This document shows, in pieces, positions 1 to 6,126 of a DNA stretch of 6,126 nt. Source of the DNA: Sulfuricellaceae bacterium (GTDB taxonomy: Bacteria > Pseudomonadota > Gammaproteobacteria > Burkholderiales > UBA9220); NCBI GenBank assembly GCA_019911985.1, contig JAIOJO010000385.1, positions 1 to 6,126 of the forward strand, written 5' to 3'. The first letter of the stretch is position 1. Each line of letters starts with the position of its first letter. The translations under genes were made by a program, and so were the position numbers. Under the pieces are notes generated by a model. The model ran no database searches and was not told the origin of the DNA. It worked only from the letters and a program-made list of their open reading frames with translations.

Positions 1-2
1 AG

Positions 3-836
3 GATTCAGTTGTCAAGGAATCCTTGACAACTGCGGCGGACGGCAAGGTGTACCGGACCAAGCTCTACAACCTGGACGCCATTCTGGCCGTGGGCTATCG
101 CGTTCGCTCGCCGCGCGGGGTGCAGTTTCGCCGCTGGGCCAGCACGGTGTTGGCGGAATACCTAAAGAAAGGTTTTTTGCTGGACGACGAGCGGCTGAAG
201 AACCCCGATGGCCGTCCGGACTATTTCGACGAGATGCTGGCGCGCATCCGCGACATTCGTGCCTCCGAAAAGCGCTTCTATCAAAAGGTGCGCGACCTGT
301 TTGCGCTGGCGGACGATTACGACACAACCGATCAGGCCACCCAGCAATTCTTTGCCACGGTGCAAAACCTGCTGCTGTATGCGGTGACGCAGCAGACCGC
401 CGCCGAAATCATCGTTTCCCGCGCCAACCCCGCCGATGCGCATTTTGGCTTGCTCACCTGGAAGGGTGCCCAAGTGCGCAAGCAGGACATCCTGGTGGCG
501 AAGAACTACCTGACCGAAGACGAAATCGACACGCTGAATCGCTTGGTGGTCATCTTTCTGGAAACCGCCGAGCTGCGCGCCAAGCGGCAAACCATCACCA
601 GCATGGCTTTTTGGCGCGAGAACGTGGGGCAAATCATCGCCACCAACGGTTTCCCCCTGCTGGCGGGTGCGGGATCGGTCAGCCATGCCCGCATGGAGCA
701 GCAGATTACCCCGCTATTTCTGAATTACGACCAGCGCCGCAAAGCCCAGGAGGCCCAAGCAGCAGATGCGCTGGACGAGGCCGAGCTGAAGGCGCTGGAA
801 GACCAGATCAAACACCGCAAGGACTCTAAATCATGA
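3..836 (+). CDS. rhuM: RhuM-family protein, 5' partial
   Basis: The reading frame is open to the left edge, so the N-terminus (roughly 60-70 residues by family length) lies outside; 277 residues are visible. The TTG at 24 is not a credible start, because the in-frame residues before it (DSVVKES) already match the family. Visible family blocks are YNLDAILAVGYRV (22-34), RGVQFRRW (38-45), FFATVQN (116-122), GAQVRKQD with KNYL (about 155-170) and AGSVSHA (223-229). The tail from about 245 is highly charged and probably helical. RhuM was named from a Salmonella pathogenicity island; its biochemical role is not established. Homologues often sit inside type I restriction-modification loci, as here, where its stop overlaps the hsdM start. 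No signal peptide or membrane segment is visible, so a cytoplasmic, probably nucleic-acid-related accessory role is inferred. Family assignment is firm; function is not. Confidence 0.88.
   Translation, partial: DSVVKESLTTAADGKVYRTKLYNLDAILAVGYRVRSPRGVQFRRWASTVLAEYLKKGFLLDDERLKNPDGRPDYFDEMLARIRDIRASEKRFYQKVRDLFALADDYDTTDQATQQFFATVQNLLLYAVTQQTAAEIIVSRANPADAHFGLLTWKGAQVRKQDILVAKNYLTEDEIDTLNRLVVIFLETAELRAKRQTITSMAFWRENVGQIIATNGFPLLAGAGSVSHARMEQQITPLFLNYDQRRKAQEAQAADALDEAELKALEDQIKHRKDSKS
7..33. repeat. 27-bp perfect palindrome inside rhuM
   Basis: Two 13-bp arms (7-19, CAGTTGTCAAGGA, and 21-33, TCCTTGACAACTG) are exact reverse complements around a single central A at 20. The stretch is coding: it encodes residues of the conserved SVVKES-LTTAADG region. 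Arms this long around a 1-base centre are typical of a dimeric protein binding site rather than a stable RNA hairpin. It starts six bases from the window edge. No function is assigned. Confidence 0.8.
819..823 (+). promoter_or_regulatory. ribosome binding site of hsdM
   Basis: AAGGA lies within the last rhuM codons, 9 bases before the hsdM ATG at 833. It supports that ATG as the true start. With the ATGA overlap it indicates translational coupling to rhuM. Confidence 0.7.
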
Positions 837-2449
837 CCAAAGAAGAGCTCAGCCAACTCGGCAAAACACTCTGGGCTATCGCTGATGATCTGCGCGGCGC
901 GATGAATGCCGATGACTTTCGCGACTATATGTTGTCGTTCCTGTTTTTGCGCTATCTCTCGGACAACTACGAGTTGGCGGCGAAGAAGGAGCTAGGCAAT
1001 GATTACCCAACACCTAAAGAGGGTGACCGGCGCGCACCGCTAGCGATCTGGTACGAAGAGAACGCCGAAGATACCGAAGACTTTGAAAAGCAGATGCGCC
1101 TCAAGGTGCATTATGTGATCGAGCCGCTGTACCTCTGGAGCAGCGTTGCCGAAATGGCGCGCACCCAGCACGACGATCTATTGGATACCCTGTGGAAAGG
1201 CTTCAAGTACATCGAGGAGAAATCATTCGAGAGTACGTTTCAGGGGCTGTTTTCCGAAATCAACCTGCACTCCGAAAAGCTGGGCAAGAAACCGGCGGAT
1301 CGCAATGCCAAGCTCTGCACCATCATTCAGAAGATCGCTGAAGGCATTTCGAAATTCAGTACCGACACCGATATTCTGGGCGATGCCTATGAATACCTGA
1401 TCGGTGAATTCGCCGCCGGTTCCGGCAAAAAGGCGGGCGAGTTCTATACCCCGCAACAGATTTCCACCATTCTGTCCGAGATCGTCACGTTGGACAGTCA
1501 GGAACCCAAAAACGGCAAAAAGAAAAAACTGAGCAAGGTGCTGGACTTTGCCTGCGGCTCGGGTTCGCTGCTGCTGAATGTGCGCAAGCAGCTTCATAAA
1601 GAGGGCGGCACAATCGGAAAGATTTACGGGCAGGAAAAGAACATCACCACCTACAACTTGGCGCGCATGAACATGCTGCTGCACGGGGTGAAGGATACCG
1701 AGTTTGAAATTCACCACGGCGACTCATTGCTCAACGACTGGGATATTCTCAATGAGATGAACCCGGCCAAAAAGCTGCAATTCGATGCCGTGGTGGCGAA
1801 TCCGCCCTTCAGTTACCGTTGGGAGCCGAACGAAGCACTGGGCGAGGATTTTCGCTTCAAGAACTACGGCCTTGCCCCGAAATCTGCCGCCGACTTCGCC
1901 TTTCTGTTGCATGGTTTTCACTTCCTGAGTGAAAGCGGCGTGATGGCGATCATTCTGCCCCACGGCGTGCTGTTCCGTGGCGGCGCGGAAGAGCGCATTC
2001 GCACCAAGTTGCTCAAGGATGGCCATATCGACACCGTGATCGGCCTGCCCGCCAATCTGTTTTTCTCCACCGGCATCCCAGTCTGCATTCTGGTATTGAA
2101 ACGATGCAAAAAGCCGGATGACGTGCTTTTTATCAATGCCAGCTCTGAAGGCAATTTCGAAAAGGGTAAACGGCAAAACCGCCTGTTGCCGGAACACATA
2201 GCCAAGATCGTCAGCACCTACCAATACCGCAAAGAAGAGGCGCGCTACTCCCGGCGGGTGTCGATGGAGGAGATCGAGAAAAACGATTTCAACCTGAATA
2301 TTTCCCGTTACGTGAGCACCGCAACGGATGAGGAAAAGATTGATTTGCAGGCGGTGAATGCTGAACTAAAAGAGATTGAGAAGCGTGCGGCAAAGGCAGC
2401 CGAAACACACAATGCATTCCTCAAAGAGTTGGGGCTACCGCCGATCTAA
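833..2449 (+). CDS. hsdM: type I restriction-modification DNA methyltransferase subunit HsdM
   Basis: Complete at 538 residues, normal length for HsdM. In a type I complex two HsdM and one HsdS transfer a methyl group from S-adenosylmethionine to N6 of adenine in a split recognition site; HsdR is added for restriction. The N-terminal helical HsdM domain spans about residues 5-165 (it includes LSFLFLRYLSDNYE). The N6-adenine methyltransferase domain follows: GEFYTPQQI from 202, SAM-binding motif I LDFACGSGS (237-245), and catalytic motif IV NPPF (323-326). The C-terminus (about 500-538) is rich in Glu, Lys and Ala and probably coiled-coil, the region that commonly packs against HsdS. All key motifs are intact, so the enzyme looks functional. 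The start is supported by an AAGGA site 9 bases upstream and by the ATGA overlap with rhuM. No hsdS or hsdR follows, so without a partner encoded elsewhere it would lack target specificity. Confidence 0.97.
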   Translation: MTKEELSQLGKTLWAIADDLRGAMNADDFRDYMLSFLFLRYLSDNYELAAKKELGNDYPTPKEGDRRAPLAIWYEENAEDTEDFEKQMRLKVHYVIEPLYLWSSVAEMARTQHDDLLDTLWKGFKYIEEKSFESTFQGLFSEINLHSEKLGKKPADRNAKLCTIIQKIAEGISKFSTDTDILGDAYEYLIGEFAAGSGKKAGEFYTPQQISTILSEIVTLDSQEPKNGKKKKLSKVLDFACGSGSLLLNVRKQLHKEGGTIGKIYGQEKNITTYNLARMNMLLHGVKDTEFEIHHGDSLLNDWDILNEMNPAKKLQFDAVVANPPFSYRWEPNEALGEDFRFKNYGLAPKSAADFAFLLHGFHFLSESGVMAIILPHGVLFRGGAEERIRTKLLKDGHIDTVIGLPANLFFSTGIPVCILVLKRCKKPDDVLFINASSEGNFEKGKRQNRLLPEHIAKIVSTYQYRKEEARYSRRVSMEEIEKNDFNLNISRYVSTATDEEKIDLQAVNAELKEIEKRAAKAAETHNAFLKELGLPPI

Positions 2450-2606
2450 ATGAAGACTGCAAGATCAGGCTTAACAAGTCGCCACACCTGAAGCGTGCTT
2501 GGACGTTGAATGTCTGAAAATAGGTGTAAACCAGAAGTAATTCGTATTTGGCCGAATCGGCAGCTAAGGCCGAGGGGCAGACATCATGCTATCTAGCTTG
2601 CTTAAA

Positions 2607-2624
2607 CCCAGATAATCCATTAGG
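2607..2624 (+). repeat. left terminal inverted repeat
   Basis: CCCAGATAATCCATTAGG is the exact reverse complement of 2762-2779. Pairing stops at the next inner base (C2625 against T2761). Outside it lies the TTAAA copy. Confidence 0.85.
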
Positions 2625-2688
2625 CAGCTCTTCGAGCCTACGCGAGCGCTGGCGGACGACTTGCGGCCATTTTCGCTGCTTGTTCGTC

Positions 2689-2709
2689 GTCCATGGAACA
2701 ACCATGGAC
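2689..2709. repeat. internal hairpin of the MITE-like element
   Basis: GTCCATGG and CCATGGAC form a perfect 8-bp stem with the 5-base loop AACAA. The left arm overlaps GTCGTCC (2686-2692), which could instead pair with GGACGAC (2654-2660), so two alternative folds are possible. Internal structure of this kind is common in MITEs. Confidence 0.65.
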
Positions 2710-2761
2710 TCCTCGCAAGCAACGAAACTGTCTCGCAACCCGCCTCGCCATCATCTCGCGT

Positions 2762-2779
2762 CCTAATGGATTATCTGGG
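2762..2779 (-). repeat. right terminal inverted repeat
   Basis: CCTAATGGATTATCTGGG is the exact reverse complement of 2607-2624 and is followed immediately by the second TTAAA copy (2780-2784). Confidence 0.85.
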
Positions 2780-2796
2780 TTAAAGGGTCATGTTCA

Positions 2797-2828
2797 GAAG
2801 TTTGCCCCCGGATCGGGGCGCAAACTTC
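2797..2828. terminator. strong stem-loop, possible bidirectional terminator
   Basis: GAAGTTTGC (2797-2805) pairs with GCAAACTTC (2820-2828), and CCCC (2806-2809) with GGGG (2815-2818). This leaves a one-base bulge (C2819) and a five-base loop. It sits 78 bases beyond the ackA stop and downstream of hsdM, where a terminator shared by convergent genes would be expected. Neither strand has a clear T-run after the stem, so it is not a canonical Rho-independent terminator. It could instead be an RNA 3'-end stabiliser or a dispersed repeat. Confidence 0.4.
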
Positions 2829-2905
2829 AAAGATTCATCCGCCGCCACCGTGATCCAATCGCCATGACCATGCGGTTTCACCCCGCCAATAGCCGATCCG
2901 AGGCC

Positions 2906-3991
2906 TTATACCGAGGCGGCTAGGCAATCTTCAACCAGCAGACGAATCTCGCTCTCCTCGTCGGCGTCGATTGTTAGCACCGGCTTGGAACCCGCGCGGC
3001 CCAAGTGCAGGCGGTTAGTCTGGTTTGCTGCGTCATCGAGCGCGAAACCCAAAAAATCCAGAGGATCGCAAATCAGCGAGCGAATCAGCGGCGCATGCTC
3101 GCCGATCCCGGCCGTGAAGACGAGCGCATCGAGGCCGCCCGCTTTGGCGGCGAAGGCGCCGATAGCCCCCCGCACCTGGCGGCAAAAATACTCCACCGCA
3201 AAACGCGCCGCGGCGCTGCCGCTGGCAAGCAGTTCCGCCATTTCGTTGCTTTCCCCGCCGGATAGGGCCAACAAGCCCATGCGGTGAAATACCAAGTCGG
3301 CCAATTCGTCCTGCGTATAGCGTTTAGCCAGTTCCAGCATGACGCCGGGGTCGAGATCGCCGCTGCGCGTGCCCATCGGAATGCCGCCTGCGGGCGTATA
3401 GCCCATCGTGGTATCGACCGATTGCAAATTTTCCAGCAGGCACAGGCTCGCGCCGGAACCCAGATGGGCCACGGCCACCCGGCCCTTGGCGGCGGAGCCC
3501 AGGATAGCGGGCAATTCCCTCGCCACGTGGGCATAGTTGAGGCCGTGAAAACCGTAACGGCGCAGCCCCAATTCTTGAGGGATGGGCAAACGCCGCGCGT
3601 ATTCGGGCAAAGAAGCGTGGAAAGCCGTATCGAAGCAAGCGATTTGCGGCACGTCGAAGCGCGCCGCGCACAACTCGGCCCCCAGCAAGTTGCCCGGCAT
3701 GTGCAGCGGCGCCAGATGGGTGATGGCACGCAGCCGCGCTATCTCGCCCCGGTCGAGCCGGCGCGCCGCCGCGACGATGTCTCCGCCATGGACAAAGCGG
3801 TGGCCCACCGCCGCGGGCCGGTCGCCGGCCAAATCCTGCATCAGCCGGTCGAAGGCCTCGCCATGGTCATGCGGAAAACCGTGCCCGATATGCTCGTAGC
3901 GGAAATCGCGTCGGCTGCCGTCAGTGCGAAACAGGCTGGCCTTGAGGCTGGACGAGCCGCTGTTGAGGGTGAGAATAGGCAAATTCTTCAT
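2906..3991 (-). CDS. ackA: acetate kinase (acetate/propionate family kinase), compact form
   Basis: It catalyses acetyl phosphate + ADP to acetate + ATP, reversibly, in the cytoplasm. The ATG at 3991 gives 361 residues; the frame is open further upstream but that part lies inside the end of xfp. Family signatures are the phosphate-binding LTLNSGSSSLK (7-17, Asn10), GHRFVHGG (63-70), FDTAFH (120-125, Asp121), RRYGFHG (144-150), HLGSG (176-180), GGIPMGTRSGDLDPG (202-216, Arg209) and GIGEH (295-299, Glu298). Residues matching the known catalytic set (Asn, Arg, Asp, His, Arg, Glu) are therefore present. It is about 40 residues shorter than the usual 400, and GFHG is followed by LNYAH rather than the classical TSH; both fit the branch found next to phosphoketolase. 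No good ribosome binding site precedes the ATG, so translation may depend on xfp, 59 bases upstream. The stop is TAA at 2906-2908. Propionate kinase activity cannot be excluded. Confidence 0.93.
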   Translation of the reverse strand: MKNLPILTLNSGSSSLKASLFRTDGSRRDFRYEHIGHGFPHDHGEAFDRLMQDLAGDRPAAVGHRFVHGGDIVAAARRLDRGEIARLRAITHLAPLHMPGNLLGAELCAARFDVPQIACFDTAFHASLPEYARRLPIPQELGLRRYGFHGLNYAHVARELPAILGSAAKGRVAVAHLGSGASLCLLENLQSVDTTMGYTPAGGIPMGTRSGDLDPGVMLELAKRYTQDELADLVFHRMGLLALSGGESNEMAELLASGSAAARFAVEYFCRQVRGAIGAFAAKAGGLDALVFTAGIGEHAPLIRSLICDPLDFLGFALDDAANQTNRLHLGRAGSKPVLTIDADEESEIRLLVEDCLAASV

Positions 3992-4050
3992 AGCCGAGAC
4001 TCTAGCACGCCCGCGCAAAACAAACTCCGAACCGAGAATGGGTTTTGCCC

Positions 4051-6126
4051 CTAATACGGCCACGCCCAATTGTCGGCCTCGGGCAGATCGACGCCGTGCT
4101 CGTAGGCATAGCGGCGGCACTCGATCTGCTTGTCGCGCAATTTTTGCTTGACGTGGGCGCCTGCCACGCGCAAGTCGGTAACGCGGTCGATCACGTCGAT
4201 GGCCAGGCTGAAACGGTCGATCTCGTTCTGGATGGCGAGTTCCAGCGGCGTATTGATGCTGCCTTTCTCCTTGTAGCCGCGCACGTGCATATTTTTGTGA
4301 TTGGCGCGGCGGTAGGCGAGCCGGTGGATCAGCCAAGGATAGCCATGGAAATTGAAGATGACCGGCTTGTCCACGGTAAACAGGCTGTCGAAATCCCGAT
4401 CCGGCAATCCATGCGGATGCTCGCCGGCGGGCGTCAGCTTATACAGGTCGACCACATTGATGAAACGTATTTTCAGATCGGGAAAGCTTTCCCGCAACAG
4501 CACCGTCGCGGCCAAGGCTTCCTTGGTGGGAATATCGCCCGCCGCCGCCATCACCACGTCCGGTTCGGAGCCGTCGTCGTTGCTCGCCCACTCCCATATC
4601 CCGATGCCCTTGGTGCAATGCTTGATCGCCGCATCCCGGTCCAGATACTGCACGTGCTTCTGCTTGTCGCAAACGATGACGTTGATGTAATCGGTGCTCT
4701 TTAGGCAGTGCTCGGATACCGCCAACAAGCTATTGACGTCGGGCGGCAAGTAGATGCGGGTGACGTTCGGGCTTTTATTCACCACCACGTCGAGAAATCC
4801 GGGGTCCTGGTGGGTGAAGCCGTTATGATCCTGCCGCCAAACGGTGGACGTGATGAGCAGGTTCAGCGACGACAGCGGCGCGCGCCACGGGATTTCCTTC
4901 GCCATGGCGAGCCATTTGGCGTGCTGGTTGAACATCGAGTCGATGACATGGACGAAAGCCTCGTAAGTGGAAAAAAAGCCGTGGCGGCCGGTCAGCAGAT
5001 AGCCTTCGAGCCAGCCTTCCAGGGTATGTTCGGAGAGCATTTCCATCACCCGGCCGTCCGGCGACAGTTCGCCGCCGTCGGCGTCTTCCGGCAACATATC
5101 GGCCAGCCAGGTCTTCTTGCTGACTTCATAGATATTGTCGAGCTTGTTGGAGGCGTTTTCGTCCGGGCTGAAGACGCGGAAATTGTCCATGTTATGGCGC
5201 ATGATGTCGCGCAGGAACTTGCCCAGCGGACGGGTATTCTCGGCCGTGGCCGTGCCCGGCTGGCCGACCTCTATCATGTAGTCCCGGTAGTCCGGCAGGC
5301 GCAGGGCCCGCCGCAACAGGCCGCCGTTGGCGTGGGGGTTCGCGCTCATGCGGGATGAACCCTGGGGCGCGAGGGCCTTAAGCTCGGCGCGCAAGCGGCC
5401 TGTCTCGTCGAACAACTCCTCGGGCCGGTAGCTGCGCAGCCAGTCTTCCAATTGCTTGAGGTGCGCCGGATTATTGCGCACGTCGCCTATCGGCACCTGG
5501 TGCGCGCGCCAATAGCCTTCCACGCGATGCCCATCGACTTCTTTCGGGCCGCTCCAGCCCTTGGGGCTGCGCAATACGATCATCGGCCAGCGCGGGCGTT
5601 CCGGCTTGCCGCCGCTGCGCGCCGCTTGCTGGATGCGGCGGATTTCCAGCACGCATTGCTCCAAGGTATCCGCCATGGCCTGGTGCATGGTTTCGGGGTC
5701 GCTCCCTTCGACGAAATACGGCGTCCAGCCGTAGCCCTTGAAGAGATTTTCGAGTTCCTCGTGGGAGATGCGCGCGAGGATGCTGGGGTTGTTGATTTTG
5801 TAGCCGTTGAGGTGAAGTATCGGCAGCACCGCGCCGTCGCGGGCCGGGTTGAGGAATTTGTTGGAATGCCAGGACGTCGCCAGCGGAGCCGTTTCAGCCT
5901 CGCCATCGCCCACCATCACCGCCACCAGCAAATCCGGATTGTCGTAAGCCGCACCGAATGCGTGCGAAATGCTGTAGCCCAGCTCCCCGCCTTCGTGAAT
6001 GGAACCCGGCATCTCCGGCGTGCAATGGCTGCCGATGCCGCCGGGGAAGGAGAACTCCTTGAAAAACTGGCGCATCCCCTCCTCGTCTTCGCCCTTATTC
6101 GGATAAATCTCGCTATAAGTTCCTTC
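4051..6126 (-). CDS. xfp: phosphoketolase (xylulose-5-P/fructose-6-P), 5' partial
   Basis: This is a thiamine-diphosphate enzyme that cleaves xylulose-5-phosphate (often also fructose-6-phosphate) with phosphate to acetyl phosphate plus glyceraldehyde-3-phosphate or erythrose-4-phosphate. The frame runs off the right edge; 691 residues are visible of the usual 790-830, so about 100-130 N-terminal residues are missing. The ATG at 6075 is internal, because EGTYSEIYPN before it is already family sequence. Motifs, numbered from the edge, are PGSIHEGGELGY (about 40-51), the cofactor-binding GDGEAE (73-78) followed by LATSWHSNKFLNP, LHLNGYKINNP, and PDENASN with the conserved catalytic-type glutamate at 323. 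The C-terminal domain carries NFHGYPWLIHRL and VRGYKEKGSINTP. No frameshift or internal stop is present. Its product is the substrate of AckA, encoded 59 bases downstream on the same strand with no evident terminator between, so the pair is very likely an operon. Its promoter lies outside the window. Confidence 0.97.
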   Translation of the reverse strand, partial: EGTYSEIYPNKGEDEEGMRQFFKEFSFPGGIGSHCTPEMPGSIHEGGELGYSISHAFGAAYDNPDLLVAVMVGDGEAETAPLATSWHSNKFLNPARDGAVLPILHLNGYKINNPSILARISHEELENLFKGYGWTPYFVEGSDPETMHQAMADTLEQCVLEIRRIQQAARSGGKPERPRWPMIVLRSPKGWSGPKEVDGHRVEGYWRAHQVPIGDVRNNPAHLKQLEDWLRSYRPEELFDETGRLRAELKALAPQGSSRMSANPHANGGLLRRALRLPDYRDYMIEVGQPGTATAENTRPLGKFLRDIMRHNMDNFRVFSPDENASNKLDNIYEVSKKTWLADMLPEDADGGELSPDGRVMEMLSEHTLEGWLEGYLLTGRHGFFSTYEAFVHVIDSMFNQHAKWLAMAKEIPWRAPLSSLNLLITSTVWRQDHNGFTHQDPGFLDVVVNKSPNVTRIYLPPDVNSLLAVSEHCLKSTDYINVIVCDKQKHVQYLDRDAAIKHCTKGIGIWEWASNDDGSEPDVVMAAAGDIPTKEALAATVLLRESFPDLKIRFINVVDLYKLTPAGEHPHGLPDRDFDSLFTVDKPVIFNFHGYPWLIHRLAYRRANHKNMHVRGYKEKGSINTPLELAIQNEIDRFSLAIDVIDRVTDLRVAGAHVKQKLRDKQIECRRYAYEHGVDLPEADNWAWPY

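Larger units (their letters stand above)
2602..2784. mobile_element. MITE-like non-autonomous element with 5-bp target duplication
   Basis: The element proper is 2607-2779 (173 bp). It is bounded by perfect 18-bp inverted repeats (2607-2624 and 2762-2779). TTAAA occurs directly outside each end (2602-2606 and 2780-2784) in the same orientation, which is what a 5-bp target-site duplication looks like. The interior is too short for a transposase and shows no recognisable one. It contains an 8-bp-stem hairpin (2689-2709), a 7-bp inverted pair (2654-2660 with 2686-2692) and four CTCGC motifs between 2712 and 2759. Such elements move using the transposase of a related full-length insertion sequence. 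A 5-bp AT-rich duplication with ends starting CC would fit an IS1380-like parent, but that is a guess. It lies downstream of both convergent genes and interrupts neither. Confidence 0.75.
2450..2905. other. gap between convergent genes, no convincing gene
   Basis: This is the space between the hsdM stop and the ackA stop on the other strand. Bases 2450-2601 contain only two tiny frames (ATG at 2450, 13 codons; ATG at 2510, 28 codons) without ribosome binding sites, and I recognise no hsdS sequence in them. Bases 2602-2784 are the MITE-like element with its target duplication. Bases 2797-2828 form a strong stem-loop. The open frames of about 70 codons crossing the element run through its inverted repeats and resemble nothing I know. 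Confidence 0.7.

Noticed and set aside
24..26. TTG as a start codon for the rhuM frame.
   Set aside because: Conserved family residues are encoded in frame upstream of it to the window edge, so the gene is truncated by the edge rather than starting here.
1508..1530. A-rich run in hsdM encoding KNGKKKK, a possible slippage or phase-variation tract.
   Set aside because: The A runs are short and interrupted, and the Lys-rich loop just before motif I reads normally in frame.
2450..2491. ATG directly after the hsdM stop, where hsdS would be expected to begin.
   Set aside because: It gives only 13 codons before TGA, with no resemblance to HsdS and no ribosome binding site of its own.
2469..2511. 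Possible integron attC site: GCTTAAC (RYYYAAC) at 2469 and GTTGAAT (GTTRRRY) at 2505, followed at once by an ATG.
   Set aside because: Only 43 bp, shorter than normal attC sites; the two ends are poorly complementary and no internal L boxes pair. Probably chance.
2551..2561. Short palindrome GCCGA-A-TCGGC.
   Set aside because: Only 5-bp arms with a single-base centre; expected by chance in GC-rich DNA.
2510..2596. 28-codon frame starting MSENRCKPEVIRIW.
   Set aside because: No ribosome binding site, very short, and no recognised family.
2548..2923. Two overlapping + strand frames of about 72-76 codons in the gap.
   Set aside because: They run through the MITE inverted repeats and the stem-loop, have no recognisable motif, and one ends antisense inside ackA.
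4045..5358. Long + strand open frames opposite xfp (219 and 216 codons).
   Set aside because: Shadow frames of a GC-rich gene; the - strand has unmistakable phosphoketolase motifs throughout.

Overview
The window looks like a proteobacterial chromosome segment in which part of a defence locus meets a central-metabolism operon. The protein sequences fit a GC-rich beta- or gammaproteobacterium. A phosphoketolase-acetate kinase pair of this kind occurs, for example, in methanotrophs and other C1 or lithotrophic bacteria, but genus-level assignment from this window is a guess.

Left part (1-2449, + strand): the 3' portion of a RhuM-family gene, cut by the left window edge, overlaps by 4 bases (ATGA) a complete type I restriction-modification methyltransferase subunit gene, hsdM. 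The two are almost certainly translated together. No specificity subunit (hsdS) or restriction subunit (hsdR) follows, which is unusual because hsdS normally abuts hsdM. Any partners must lie left of the window or elsewhere, or be lost.

Middle (2450-2905): a 456-base gap between convergent genes with no convincing gene. It holds a well-formed 173-bp MITE-like element (2607-2779) with perfect 18-bp terminal inverted repeats and a perfect 5-bp flanking duplication (TTAAA). It also holds a strong stem-loop (2797-2828) that may end transcription from one or both sides.

Right part (2906-6126, - strand): xfp (phosphoketolase, its N-terminus cut by the right edge) followed 59 bases later by a compact ackA (acetate kinase). 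Together they turn xylulose-5-phosphate or fructose-6-phosphate into acetyl phosphate and then acetate plus ATP. By eye this part is more GC-rich than the hsdM part, consistent with the restriction-modification genes being acquired and the operon being resident.

The least expected signals are the MITE-like element, a 27-bp perfect palindrome inside the rhuM coding sequence at the left edge, and the missing hsdS. I found no clearly new biological system.
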